Positions 1 to 7,927 of a stretch of DNA of 35,942 bases are shown piece after piece. The notes under the pieces were generated by a model. The model was not told the DNA's origin and did not search any database. It was given only the letters and a program-made list of their open reading frames with translations. This stretch comes from Eubacterium sp. (GTDB lineage Bacteria > Bacillota > Clostridia > Lachnospirales > Lachnospiraceae). Position 1 is the stretch's first letter. Each line of letters begins with the position of its first letter. The translations under genes and the position numbers were made by a program. The stretch lies in the NCBI GenBank assembly GCA_017614395.1, contig JAGABX010000079.1:1-35942 (forward strand), read 5' to 3'.

Positions 1-279
1 ATTTTTCATCGCACGCTTGATACTCGACCGCAGTTCTGACTCCAGCAAATCCATCAACGCGTCCACCTCATCCTGCGGACGTTTCCAGTTTTCCGTAGAA
101 AAAGCATACATAGTGATATAATCCACGCCCAAATCTCTGGCCGCGCGGCAGATCCTCTCTACATTCCGAGCACCCTCGGCATGCCCTGCCTTGCGTGGGA
201 GATGGCGTCGTTTAGCCCACCTGCCGTTCCCGTCCAATATGATGGCAATATGCCTTGGTATGCTCCTATCCTCACTCAT
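1..279 (-). CDS. uppS: Isoprenyl (undecaprenyl) diphosphate synthase, 5' part only
   Basis: The first 93 codons are present; the gene runs off the left edge of the window. The product is a cis-prenyltransferase that extends farnesyl diphosphate with isopentenyl diphosphate to make the undecaprenyl lipid carrier for peptidoglycan and other wall polymers. The N-terminus reads [20 protein letters not shown], which holds the family's HIAIIMDGNGRWA signature with its catalytic Asp, followed by a GHxxG-like segment and the [11 protein letters not shown] motif characteristic of UppS. The ATG at 279 follows a GAGGG Shine-Dalgarno sequence. It lies 61 bases downstream of frr, separated from it by a hairpin terminator, in the frr-uppS order typical of Firmicutes. 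Confidence 0.95.
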   Translation of the reverse strand, partial: MSEDRSIPRHIAIILDGNGRWAKRRHLPRKAGHAEGARNVERICRAARDLGVDYITMYAFSTENWKRPQDEVDALMDLLESELRSSIKRAMKN

Positions 280-292
280 ACTGTTCACCCTC

Positions 293-321
293 AAAAAAGG
301 CGGCATCCCTCCGATACCGCC
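293..321 (-). terminator. Rho-independent terminator between frr and uppS
   Basis: On the minus strand a GGCGG/CCGCC stem (arms 299-307 and 313-321, one mismatch, five-base loop) is followed directly by six T residues (293-298). It sits 20 bases after the frr stop and just ahead of the uppS Shine-Dalgarno sequence, so some frr transcripts probably stop here while uppS is read by read-through or a promoter not seen. Confidence 0.8.
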
Positions 322-340
322 ATTATTGTTTCCGATACAT

Positions 341-895
341 TTACACCGTCATGATTTCATCTGTCTTGTTTTGAACCGCCTTGTCAACATCCGCAATAAA
401 CCGGTCTGTCAGTTTCTGGATATCTGCCTCGGCATCCTTGGCCTCGTCTTCGGAGATCTCATTTGCTTTTGAGGATTTCTTCACTGCCTCGTTAGCATCA
501 CGCCGAATATTTCTGACTGCAACCTTGGTGTCCTCGCCTTTCTTTTTCACATCCTTGGCGAGTTCCTTGCGCCGATCCTCCGTCAACTCAGGAAAAACCA
601 GCCTGATAACCTTGCCGTCATTTGCCGGAGTCAGTCCGATATCCGATGCAATTATGGCCTTCTCAATATCCTTCATCAGGCTGTTATCCCATGGGGCGAT
701 CTGTATGATACGTGCCTCCGGAACGGAAACATTTGCCACACCCTGAATCGGTGTAGGTGTTCCGTAATAGTCAACCTGAATCTTGTCTAAAACATGCGGA
801 TTTGCTCGTCCCGCGCGTATTGACATGAATTCCTCCCGCATATTGCTGAGAGATTTCTCCATTTTGCTCTCATATGTACTGATATCAAAGCTCAT
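341..895 (-). CDS. frr: Ribosome recycling factor
   Basis: The product, 184 residues as usual for the family, works with EF-G to split the post-termination ribosome. Visible signatures are the N-terminal [20 protein letters not shown] helix, the [25 protein letters not shown] block, the QIAPWD motif and the C-terminal [19 protein letters not shown] helix. I chose the ATG at 895, which has a GAGG Shine-Dalgarno sequence about seven bases upstream and gives the normal RRF N-terminus. An in-frame upstream ATG at 967 would add 24 residues unlike the family. It lies 144 bases after pyrH, in the conserved pyrH-frr order. Confidence 0.97.
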   Translation of the reverse strand: MSFDISTYESKMEKSLSNMREEFMSIRAGRANPHVLDKIQVDYYGTPTPIQGVANVSVPEARIIQIAPWDNSLMKDIEKAIIASDIGLTPANDGKVIRLVFPELTEDRRKELAKDVKKKGEDTKVAVRNIRRDANEAVKKSSKANEISEDEAKDAEADIQKLTDRFIADVDKAVQNKTDEIMTV

Positions 896-1039
896 ATTCA
901 ACCTCACTATCCGGAGTTTTTCACTCCTCAAAACATGTGTGTTTATCTGAACGTAAATCACTGGCAAATCATCCTGAGCTATTCTCTGTATTTCAGGTAA
1001 GCCCGTACAGCTGTCGCACAGTTATCGCTAATCCGGCAG

Positions 1040-1744
1040 TCAAACCGTGATCATCGTTCCGGTAGTATCACCCGCAACAGTTCTCAAAATACTGTTTTCC
1101 TCATTCAAACCGAAAACATACATCGGCATTTTGTTCTCCATGCACAACACGGCTGCTGCAAGATCGACAACACCCAGCTGTTTATCAACAATCTCCTCCA
1201 TAGAGAGAACGTCGTATCTCTTTGCATTCGGATTGGAATTCGGATCGTCATCGTACACGCCGTCAACCGATTTTGCCGCCAATATGATATCCGCATCAAT
1301 CTCAATGGCTCTGAGCGCCGTTGCTGTGTCTGTTGAAAAGAACGGATGCCCTGTTCCTCCTGCCAAAAACACAACCATATTTTTACCAAGATACTTATTC
1401 ACACGGTCTTTTGAAAAAAGTTTTGTGAATGATCCGCACTCAAACGGTGTCAGCACAGCTGTCCGCATTCCCTCTGATCTGCATATCTCAGACATGTAAA
1501 TGCAATTCATGACCGTTGCCAGCATTCCGATCTGATCAGCCTTGGTTCGGTCTATGGCATCACTCGAACGGCCTCTCCAGAAATTTCCGCCACCGATAAC
1601 AATCGCAACCTGCACTCCGTCATCGACCAGCTGCCTGATCTGTTTTGCAACAGGGCGCGCAGTTCCTTCGTCCAGTCCGGTTCCCTTGTCACCGGCCAGT
1701 GCCTCGCCGCTCAGTTTCAAGAGTACTCGTTGATATTTAGCCAT
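1040..1744 (-). CDS. pyrH: UMP kinase
   Basis: This amino-acid-kinase-fold enzyme phosphorylates UMP to UDP in pyrimidine nucleotide synthesis. At 234 residues it has normal length. The N-terminal KLSGEALAG motif, the VIGGGNFWRGR glycine-rich segment, DQIGMLATVMN and the FLAGGTGHPFFSTDTAT block are all diagnostic. The start chosen is the ATG at 1744, preceded by GGGGGA; an ATG two codons further upstream lies inside that Shine-Dalgarno region. It is 37 bases downstream of the bactofilin-like gene and precedes frr. A perfect TATAAT just upstream lacks a convincing -35 element. Confidence 0.97.
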   Translation of the reverse strand: MAKYQRVLLKLSGEALAGDKGTGLDEGTARPVAKQIRQLVDDGVQVAIVIGGGNFWRGRSSDAIDRTKADQIGMLATVMNCIYMSEICRSEGMRTAVLTPFECGSFTKLFSKDRVNKYLGKNMVVFLAGGTGHPFFSTDTATALRAIEIDADIILAAKSVDGVYDDDPNSNPNAKRYDVLSMEEIVDKQLGVVDLAAAVLCMENKMPMYVFGLNEENSILRTVAGDTTGTMITV

Positions 1745-1781
1745 AAACATCCCCCATTATAATAAATTTAATGCCTTCCGA

Positions 1782-2822
1782 TTACTCAAAGAAGGTGTCC
1801 AAATCAACATCTGCAAACTGCAACGAGCAATGTCCGTCGATAACCGCTCCTGAATTAATCTGAATTGATTTAGCCTTGATATCACCCTTTACAACCGCAG
1901 TGGAATCAATGATAACCGGACCATTGACCTCAATGTTACCCTTAACTGCTCCGGCAACAACAACAGAAGCAGAGCTGATTCCTCCGATAACGACCGTGCC
2001 GACATCAATCTTGACAATGCCCTGTGAATGCAGATCGCCTTCCAAACGCGGAGTATTCACATATATTTCAGATGCGTTTGTATTTCCGGCAACACGACCT
2101 GTGATAGTCAGTTTGCCTGCACACTCTACATCACCCTCAATAGTACCTTTTACAACCAACGATGTGTCACTCTTAATTCCACCGTTAATCGTGGTCCCTT
2201 TGGTAATAACTGTTACTTCATCTGTTGATACTTCGATATCTTCCATGCTCTCTGCAGTCATAGTCATTGTCAAATCCTCCTTAACAAAACTCTGATTATT
2301 AACATCCTCAATTATCGGCATTTCAATTTCCGGTGATGAAACAACCGGCTCAGGTATTACCGGTTCGGGAGCAGGTGGCTCCGGAGTTACCACCGGCATT
2401 TCAGGCTCAGGCTGTATCTCAGGCATTACCGGTTCCGGCGGAACCTCCTCCTGTTCCTGGGTTTCCATGACGGTATCCGATACATCAAACATGGTCAGAT
2501 CCGGCTCATCCGCAGGAATATCCTGAACCGGCTCGGCAGCCATCGAATCCTCCTTCAATGCGTCAGCCAGGGCTGAACTGTCGATATCCTCAAAATCCGG
2601 TGTAACTGAAGGAGATTCCTCTGGAATAGGCTGAAACTCCTCCGCCGGTTTCGTAAACATCAATGCCGGTTCCTCAATGCCATCAAATTCATCCGGCATC
2701 GGCGCATCAGATGAGAAATCTTCAACAACGACATCCTCTGCACTCTGTTCCTCATCGAATGTCTCAGTCAGTTCATTCACTGACTGGGCAATATCCTCTT
2801 TCAAGTCTTTGAAAAAACTCAT
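1782..2822 (-). CDS. Bactofilin-like (polymer-forming cytoskeletal) protein
   Basis: The protein has 346 residues. The C-terminal part (from about residue 205) is a run of short hydrophobic/Gly/Val/Ile repeats such as GTTINGGIKSDTSLVVKGTI and VVKGDIKAKSIQINSGAVID, the right-handed beta-helix pattern of bactofilins (DUF583), which polymerise on the membrane and scaffold cell-wall enzymes. The N-terminal 200 residues are acidic and proline-rich and probably disordered, much longer than the tails of typical 120-200 residue bactofilins. The ATG at 2822 has GGAGG at good spacing; a GTG eight codons upstream overlaps the stop of the deacetylase gene. The close coupling to a membrane-anchored deacetylase suggests a shared envelope role (inference). 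Confidence 0.82.
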   Translation of the reverse strand: MSFFKDLKEDIAQSVNELTETFDEEQSAEDVVVEDFSSDAPMPDEFDGIEEPALMFTKPAEEFQPIPEESPSVTPDFEDIDSSALADALKEDSMAAEPVQDIPADEPDLTMFDVSDTVMETQEQEEVPPEPVMPEIQPEPEMPVVTPEPPAPEPVIPEPVVSSPEIEMPIIEDVNNQSFVKEDLTMTMTAESMEDIEVSTDEVTVITKGTTINGGIKSDTSLVVKGTIEGDVECAGKLTITGRVAGNTNASEIYVNTPRLEGDLHSQGIVKIDVGTVVIGGISSASVVVAGAVKGNIEVNGPVIIDSTAVVKGDIKAKSIQINSGAVIDGHCSLQFADVDLDTFFE

Positions 2823-2845
2823 ACTATAGCCTCCATTCAATAACA

Positions 2846-3760
2846 CTATTGATTGTGCCGGATAGGTGCGGTATTCTCATCTACCGGCAATATTTCACAT
2901 CCTTCGTTTTGCAGCTTTTTAATGATTTTCGGTAATGCTTTGACGGTCATCGGCTGTGTCTGTGTGTCATAAAACAGAATCACCGAAGTCTCATAACGAT
3001 TAACATCCTCCATGATCTCCGAGATCATTTGCTTTTTACTGACATTTCCGTCGCGTATATCCGGACTGAGTACATTCCAGTCAAGGTATGTGATTCCCCT
3101 GTCCTCAAGAATATAGATCAGGTTTTCAATGGGTACCTGAGTCTGCGTAACACTGCTGCCTCCCGGAAAACGATAAAACACCGAACGAGTTCCGGTAACA
3201 TCATACAGATACTCACTCAGTTTTTCCAAATCCTGAGTAAATGCATCCTCAGAAGCATAAATCTCATCATACACATGTGAATACGAATGCATTCCCAGAG
3301 TATGTCCCTCATCAACAATCCTTTTATACATTTGTTCGGAAAAAGTATCTTCTTTTCCGGTTACAAAAAAAGTTGCCTTAACATCATACTTTTTCAGAAT
3401 ATCAAGGATCTTCTCCGTATTCGGACCTGGTCCGTCATCAAATGTCAGATAAACCTTGCGTGTGACCGGTTCGGAATCATAGTCTGTTGCTGCTCCTGAT
3501 GTCACAGGGGCCTCTGTGACTTCCGTCTCCGGTTCATCTGAAACAGACACTCCGGGTCCTGAAACAACCTCCACGGTTTCAGGGACAGTCATACGATCGA
3601 GACGCTCCTCTAATGAGTTTATCTTAAAAAGCAAAAATACACAGAACACCGTCGGGGCAAGAAGTAAACAAATGCAAGTAATAATAATGATACGTTTAAT
3701 TCTTCTGACTCTTTTCCTTCTGTAGTCATCACTGACTTTGCCTACCGTATCTCCCGTCAC
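2846..3760 (-). CDS. Membrane-anchored polysaccharide deacetylase (NodB fold)
   Basis: This is a 304-residue carbohydrate esterase family 4-like protein, probably removing acetyl groups from peptidoglycan or another wall polymer outside the membrane. After a basic N-terminus there is one transmembrane segment (about residues 24-46, IIIITCICLLLAPTVFCVFL), then a Ser/Thr/Glu-rich stalk and the NodB domain. The catalytic and metal motifs are visible: VYLTFDDGPGPNT (TFDDGP) and GMHSYSH (HSxxH), followed by FRFPGGS. The start is inferred to be GTG at 3760, because AGGAGG lies seven bases upstream of it and inside the longer open frame. It begins 117 bases after tsf, beyond a terminator hairpin, and is followed by the bactofilin gene. 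Confidence 0.88.
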   Translation of the reverse strand: MTGDTVGKVSDDYRRKRVRRIKRIIIITCICLLLAPTVFCVFLLFKINSLEERLDRMTVPETVEVVSGPGVSVSDEPETEVTEAPVTSGAATDYDSEPVTRKVYLTFDDGPGPNTEKILDILKKYDVKATFFVTGKEDTFSEQMYKRIVDEGHTLGMHSYSHVYDEIYASEDAFTQDLEKLSEYLYDVTGTRSVFYRFPGGSSVTQTQVPIENLIYILEDRGITYLDWNVLSPDIRDGNVSKKQMISEIMEDVNRYETSVILFYDTQTQPMTVKALPKIIKKLQNEGCEILPVDENTAPIRHNQ

Positions 3761-3829
3761 ATGTATTCCTCCTGCGATCATTACTCTTCGAGTTTGACCG
3801 TTCAATTGTCGAAACCAAACTTTTCTTGC

Positions 3830-3864
3830 AAAACGGGAGGCGTAAGAAAACCCTACACCCCCGT
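3830..3864 (-). terminator. Terminator-like hairpin downstream of tsf
   Basis: On the minus strand an 11-pair stem (arms about 3854-3864 and 3833-3844, with one bulged base and one G-U pair) closes a loop of about nine bases and is followed by four T residues. It lies 14 bases beyond the tsf stop codon and ahead of the deacetylase start. The T run is short, so it may act as an attenuator rather than a full stop. Confidence 0.65.
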
Positions 3865-3877
3865 CTGTAAACTGCAA

Positions 3878-4810
3878 TTATCCAATCTGTGCTGCAACCT
3901 CGGCTGCGAAATCTTCTTTCTTCTTCTCAATTCCCTCGCCGGTTTCAAAACGAACAAATCCTGTCAGTGTAATGTCCGTACCGAGTTCCTTTGCAACTGA
4001 TGCAACATACTGTCCGACACTCTCTTTGTTCTCTGCCTTTACATAAACCTGCTCTGTGAGGCAAACCTCCTTTAACTCCTTGTTCAGACGTCCTGTTACC
4101 ATTTTCTCAATGATATCATCAGGCTTCTTTTCATTCTTCGGATCATTCTTGGCCTGCGTCTTCAAAAGCTCAAGCTCGCTCTTTTTGTATTCCTCGTCAA
4201 TATCATCCGGTGTCAGGAATTTAGGACTCATTGCTGCAACCTGCATTGCCACGTTTCTCAAGCACTCATTTACCTGCTCCGGCGCAGCGGTTGTTGCCGC
4301 CTTAACCAAAACACCGATCTTTCCACCGGCATGGATATAAGAAACAATCACTCCGTCCGGCTCAAGAACCTTCTCAAATCTCCGGATATTCATATTCTCT
4401 CCGATTGTTGCGATCATGTTCTTGAGATATGCATCAACAGTTACGCCGGAATCCTCTATCCAGGGTTCTGCCAAAAATGCGTCCATATCCGATGCAGTGC
4501 TGTTCAACGCCTGTGCGGCAACAGATGCAACAAAAGTCTGGAATTTCTCATTCTTTGCAACAAAATCCGTCTCGGAATTTACCTCTACAATGGAAGCGGA
4601 TTTTGCATCATCGCTGACTTTAACGGCAACTATACCCTCGGCAGCAATACGTCCTGCCTTTTTAACGGCTTTCGCTATACCGTTCTCCTTGAGCCATTCA
4701 ACGGCTCCATCCATATCTCCGTCCGTCTCTCCGAGAGCCTTCTTGCAATCAGCCATTCCGGCTCCGGTCATTTCACGTAATTCCTTTATCATAGCAGCTG
4801 TGATAGCCAT
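3878..4810 (-). CDS. tsf: Translation elongation factor Ts
   Basis: EF-Ts exchanges GDP for GTP on EF-Tu. The 310-residue length is normal for the long bacterial form. The N-terminal UBA-like domain MAITAAMIKELREMTGAGMA with TGAGMADCKKAL and the following AAEGIV and SETDFVAKNEKF signatures are clear. The ATG at 4810 follows AGGAGG. An upstream in-frame ATG at 4843 would add 11 residues outside the conserved N-terminus. It sits 53 bases behind rpsB, the nearly universal rpsB-tsf pair, and is presumably cotranscribed from the rpsB promoter. Confidence 0.98.
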   Translation of the reverse strand: MAITAAMIKELREMTGAGMADCKKALGETDGDMDGAVEWLKENGIAKAVKKAGRIAAEGIVAVKVSDDAKSASIVEVNSETDFVAKNEKFQTFVASVAAQALNSTASDMDAFLAEPWIEDSGVTVDAYLKNMIATIGENMNIRRFEKVLEPDGVIVSYIHAGGKIGVLVKAATTAAPEQVNECLRNVAMQVAAMSPKFLTPDDIDEEYKKSELELLKTQAKNDPKNEKKPDDIIEKMVTGRLNKELKEVCLTEQVYVKAENKESVGQYVASVAKELGTDITLTGFVRFETGEGIEKKKEDFAAEVAAQIG

Positions 4811-4863
4811 TGTATTATCCTCCTGTAATATATCTAAATCCAAATACTTATATAAGGATACAA

Positions 4864-5616
4864 TTACTCCTCAGTATCCTCATCATATGACTCGTCAATA
4901 TCAGCAGTCTCATTGACAGCGTCAGACATAGACTCGCCCTGATTTGCTTCGATAACGGCATCTGCCATAGTGCTGACAATCAGCTTTACGGCACGAATCG
5001 CGTCATCATTACCCGGAATAACATAATCAAGCTCCTCCGGATCACAGTTAGTGTCCACAATTCCGACAAGCGGAATATGCAGTTTATGTGCCTCCTCGAT
5101 GCAGATATGCTCCTTTTTCGGATCAACAACGAAAATAACCTGCGGAAGCTTCTCCATCTCCTTGATACCGCCGAGATTCCTCTCTAACTTATCCCACTCC
5201 TTGCGAAGCTGAATGACCTCTTTTTTCGGCAATACATCGAACGTTCCGTCCTCTGACATACGCTCGAGCTCCTTCAAACGGCGAATACGGGTTTTGATTG
5301 TTTTGAAGTTGGTCAGCATACCGCCGAGCCATCTTTCATTGACATAGTACATACCGCAACGCTCTGCTTCCTGCGCTATGGTGTCCTGTGCCTGTTTCTT
5401 TGTTCCTACAAAAAGCACTTTGCCGTCGTTTGCCACAACATCCTTGATGACATTGTAAGCCTCATCAACCTTTCCTACTGATTTCTGAAGGTCGATGATA
5501 TGGATCCCGTTACGCTCGGTATAAATATACTCAGCCATTTTAGGGTTCCATCGTCTCGTCTGGTGACCGAAATGCACTCCGGCCTCCAACAACTGTTTCA
5601 TTGAAATTACACCCAT
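4864..5616 (-). CDS. rpsB: 30S ribosomal protein S2
   Basis: The product has 250 residues and starts with [20 protein letters not shown], the universal S2 N-terminus, followed by [10 protein letters not shown], the [17 protein letters not shown] block and the [25 protein letters not shown] segment. S2 is a late-assembling protein of the small-subunit head. The C-terminus carries an acidic tail. The ATG at 5616 has AAAGGAGG eight bases upstream. It is the first gene of the translation block, and its own promoter and a folded leader separate it from the fla/che cluster. Confidence 0.98.
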   Translation of the reverse strand: MGVISMKQLLEAGVHFGHQTRRWNPKMAEYIYTERNGIHIIDLQKSVGKVDEAYNVIKDVVANDGKVLFVGTKKQAQDTIAQEAERCGMYYVNERWLGGMLTNFKTIKTRIRRLKELERMSEDGTFDVLPKKEVIQLRKEWDKLERNLGGIKEMEKLPQVIFVVDPKKEHICIEEAHKLHIPLVGIVDTNCDPEELDYVIPGNDDAIRAVKLIVSTMADAVIEANQGESMSDAVNETADIDESYDEDTEE

Positions 5617-5644
5617 GATCAGGTTCCTCCTTTGGTTTTTCTTC

Positions 5645-5703
5645 CATCGGTTTTAGCTCCGTTCGAACCGAACTTGCGGCACCACTCACGGAATCCGCCG
5701 ATG
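5645..5703 (-). promoter_or_regulatory. Structured rpsB 5' leader
   Basis: Between the rpsB promoter and its Shine-Dalgarno sequence the transcript can close a CATCGG/CCGATG stem (plus positions 5698-5703 and 5645-5650) around two inner hairpins: a GCGG/CCGC arm and a GTTC/GAAC arm. This layout, right upstream of a ribosomal protein gene, is what an autoregulatory leader would look like. That it binds S2 is an inference; only the pairing is seen. Confidence 0.5.
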
Positions 5704-5727
5704 TGTAAATTTTTTACAACAATCGCA

Positions 5728-5756
5728 ATTTTACCACGAATGAGTGAGAATTGCAA
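5728..5756 (-). promoter_or_regulatory. SigA-type promoter for rpsB-tsf
   Basis: On the minus strand TTGCAA (5751-5756) and TAAAAT (5728-5733) are separated by exactly 17 bases, with a TG one base before the -10 hexamer (extended -10). Transcription would start near 5721, about 105 bases upstream of the rpsB ATG. The preceding flagellar-side gene ends at 5769 with no terminator hairpin, so read-through from fla/che is also possible. Confidence 0.7.
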
Positions 5757-5768
5757 GTGTTTTTTTAC

Positions 5769-6419
5769 TTAATCTGTATGAGTGATGATTTTTGCGATTT
5801 TTTCGTAACTATCGCCGACCTTCAACTCATATGTTCCTGTAATTATACTGTGTCCGAGACCATGTTCCTCAATATAATGGTCAAATGCCCACATATCATC
5901 AATTATACCCTGCTCATACAACTCCCTTGCGACAGAACTGGAAAGCAGGCCGCTCCTTACTTCAAATTCCACTACAGTTCCATCCGGAAGATTTGCATGT
6001 GATTCCGGCGTAGCGTTTGGATCAGAAGGCTCATCCGGATTTTTTGTGGTCTCCGGAGTGGCTTTGGGTTTCTTTGTCTTTGCAGGTTTTTTTGTTTTTT
6101 CAGGTTTCTTTGTCGGATCCGGAGTTTGTGTCGGTTCGGGAGATGCAGTCGTATGGTCATCTGTCGAATCATCACCGCCTACACCGACTCCCCTTGCTCC
6201 ACCCGAGTCAGTTTCGACAGGTTTATCTGTAGCATCATTATCATCAGCATCCGATTCGGAGGCAGGGCCTTTTGTTCCCTGAGGAAATACCATTCCGAGT
6301 TCACGTGCTTTTTCAACAACACTCTCATCTGCCATGGAACCGTTTCCGCGAGTATTGATTCCCATTACGATTGCCGCTACGAGTAATCCAAGCCCCAGTC
6401 CCTGTAAAAATCTTCTCAT
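5769..6419 (-). CDS. Membrane protein with YceG/MltG-like LysM-type domain, no catalytic domain
   Basis: A 216-residue protein with an N-terminal hydrophobic segment (about residues 5-21, LQGLGLGLLVAAIVMGI) that is a signal anchor, a long Asp/Ser/Thr/Pro/Lys-rich linker (about 45-145) with repeated TKKP units, and a small C-terminal domain (about 148-216). The C-terminal part, with SSVARELYEQGIID, then GTYELKVGDSYEKIAKIIT, resembles the LysM-like subdomain that precedes the catalytic part of the endolytic transglycosylase MltG (YceG). The catalytic domain itself is absent. It is the last gene of the fla/che run, 14 bases after the preceding gene. A wall-binding or wall-sensing role is possible; function is not established. 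Confidence 0.75.
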   Translation of the reverse strand: MRRFLQGLGLGLLVAAIVMGINTRGNGSMADESVVEKARELGMVFPQGTKGPASESDADDNDATDKPVETDSGGARGVGVGGDDSTDDHTTASPEPTQTPDPTKKPEKTKKPAKTKKPKATPETTKNPDEPSDPNATPESHANLPDGTVVEFEVRSGLLSSSVARELYEQGIIDDMWAFDHYIEEHGLGHSIITGTYELKVGDSYEKIAKIITHTD

Positions 6420-6433
6420 TTGACTTACCTATC

Positions 6434-7585
6434 TTATCTCTTGTTTTTGTACATTGCGATCATAAGCTTTACTTCGCCCTGTCCCATATTGAGTTCCTTG
6501 GAAATATCCACAACTGAACGACCTTGCTTATACATCCTGCGCACTTTATCCGAAATATCCTCACCCCCGGCAGATGTCGCCGACGGTTCCTCCATCTGTT
6601 GCATGAACGATTCCCTGGACGGTCGTTTCAGTTTTTCCGCGGGAGATACCGGCTCGGGTTCACCGGAAATCCGTTCAATTCCCGTTCTCTTCACTGAATT
6701 ACCATCAATCGATATAACAGAAGAGAATTCTGCTTTCGGCGCCATTGCGGGCTCTGCCTGTATCTGTGCCGGTTTCGGTTTCGGTTTCGGTGTCTCAACC
6801 GGCATGATCGGAGTTATCGACTGTGCAGGCAGGCTCTCCTGTATAGTCTCCGGCTCTGTAATTTTCGGCTCATATTGATGTGCGGAAAACACGGTTCGTC
6901 TTGATCCGATCTCGTTTCCCCTGGATGTGCCGACCGGATCAACCGGACGTATAGGCTGCCCTGTTGAAACTTCAGGTACCCCCTCCTGTTTATTCTTTCC
7001 TACGGAATACGGCGATCCCGGAATTGTCTCCATTTTATCTCTGGCTCTCTCTAAACCAGTTCGTCCGTTCTCCTGAGTCGCCTCGGGAACACCTTCATTC
7101 TTATCAGGAACAGGCTCATTTTCCTCACTCTCCACCTGTTGTAATCTCGACAAAACCTCTTCACTGACAACCTGAGGGGCAGGGTTAATCACCGGAACTG
7201 CTTTTCTCTTTGTGTCCTCTTCTATCTCATGACGAATTTCCTTCTGTTTTTCGCCGAGCATATTATACATGAACACTACTTCCTCATGGTTGGCATTAAT
7301 TTTGTCCAACAAAGGTTTTGTAAACTCATCTATTGCCATAATCTTCTCATTACAGATCCGATTCATCTGATCTTCAGTTGTTTCGACCAGTTCCATCCCC
7401 CTCTTTTCGAGTATCTCATCTATATGACGGATTATGACCTCCTCATCCTTTTCCGTCCAGATATCAGCGCCCCTTGCACCGCCCTCGATATCTTCACCTG
7501 CCGATTCTTTCTTTTTGGAAATAAAAAAACTCCCGCAGATACAGGCTACGCCTACCACGATAAGTATTATCTCCACTGCTATCAT
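6434..7585 (-). CDS. SwrB-position membrane protein (DUF6115-like)
   Basis: A 383-residue protein with one N-terminal transmembrane segment (residues 3-22), a charged coiled-coil-like stretch (about 40-130), a long Pro/Glu/Ser-rich disordered middle, and a conserved C-terminal segment VRRMYKQGRSVVDISKELNM that looks like a helix-turn-helix of the type ending SwrB/YlxL and DUF6115 proteins. In Bacillus subtilis swrB lies between sigD and rpsB and promotes flagellar assembly and swarming; this gene has the equivalent position. Homology to SwrB is suggested by architecture and synteny, not proven. The ATG at 7585 has a GGGG Shine-Dalgarno sequence, 13 bases after the gene before it. Confidence 0.7.
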   Translation of the reverse strand: MIAVEIILIVVGVACICGSFFISKKKESAGEDIEGGARGADIWTEKDEEVIIRHIDEILEKRGMELVETTEDQMNRICNEKIMAIDEFTKPLLDKINANHEEVVFMYNMLGEKQKEIRHEIEEDTKRKAVPVINPAPQVVSEEVLSRLQQVESEENEPVPDKNEGVPEATQENGRTGLERARDKMETIPGSPYSVGKNKQEGVPEVSTGQPIRPVDPVGTSRGNEIGSRRTVFSAHQYEPKITEPETIQESLPAQSITPIMPVETPKPKPKPAQIQAEPAMAPKAEFSSVISIDGNSVKRTGIERISGEPEPVSPAEKLKRPSRESFMQQMEEPSATSAGGEDISDKVRRMYKQGRSVVDISKELNMGQGEVKLMIAMYKNKR

Positions 7586-7598
7586 TTTGTTACCCCTT

Positions 7599-7907
7599 TT
7601 ATATCATAATGTCAAACTTGCTATCTGATTTCGGAGCCATAGGCGCCTCATCCTTTTTTTCCTTCTTTTTCCGATTACTGTTTCCGCCCGCAGCGCCTCC
7701 GCCCGAACCCTGATCCATGTCGTACTCCTCTGTTTCGCTGCGCTGTGTTTCGACAGTATGCTGCGCCTTCTGTTCTATATTAGCCTGTGCCTGAGCCGCC
7801 ATCTGATCAATCGTATGCTGATGCTGATGGATATCTCTGCCCATCTGATCACCCGCATCGAGTGATCTGGGTGCCATTGTTATCGAATCAACAGTATTCC
7901 AAGGCAT
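7599..7907 (-). CDS. Small hydrophilic protein of unknown function
   Basis: I do not recognise this 102-residue protein. It has no membrane segment. The N-terminal half is Gln/His/Ala-rich and helical looking (DIHQHQHTIDQMAAQAQANI), followed by an acidic patch, a Gly-rich stretch and a basic Lys-rich tail ending KFDIMI. The ATG at 7907 follows a strong GGGGGG Shine-Dalgarno sequence 20 bases after fapA, and the gene is closely packed with its neighbours, which supports it as real and as part of the flagellar operon. Confidence 0.75.
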   Translation of the reverse strand: MPWNTVDSITMAPRSLDAGDQMGRDIHQHQHTIDQMAAQAQANIEQKAQHTVETQRSETEEYDMDQGSGGGAAGGNSNRKKKEKKDEAPMAPKSDSKFDIMI

Positions 7908-7927
7908 ATTGATCCCCCCTGTTACTA

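Noticed and set aside
896-1039. 144-base gap between pyrH and frr
   Set aside because: A small GGAGT/ACTCC hairpin and some pairing are present but there is no T-run, promoter or ORF that I can support.
1755-1780. Perfect TATAAT upstream of pyrH
   Set aside because: No acceptable -35 element at 16-18 bases, and transcription would start inside the pyrH Shine-Dalgarno sequence.
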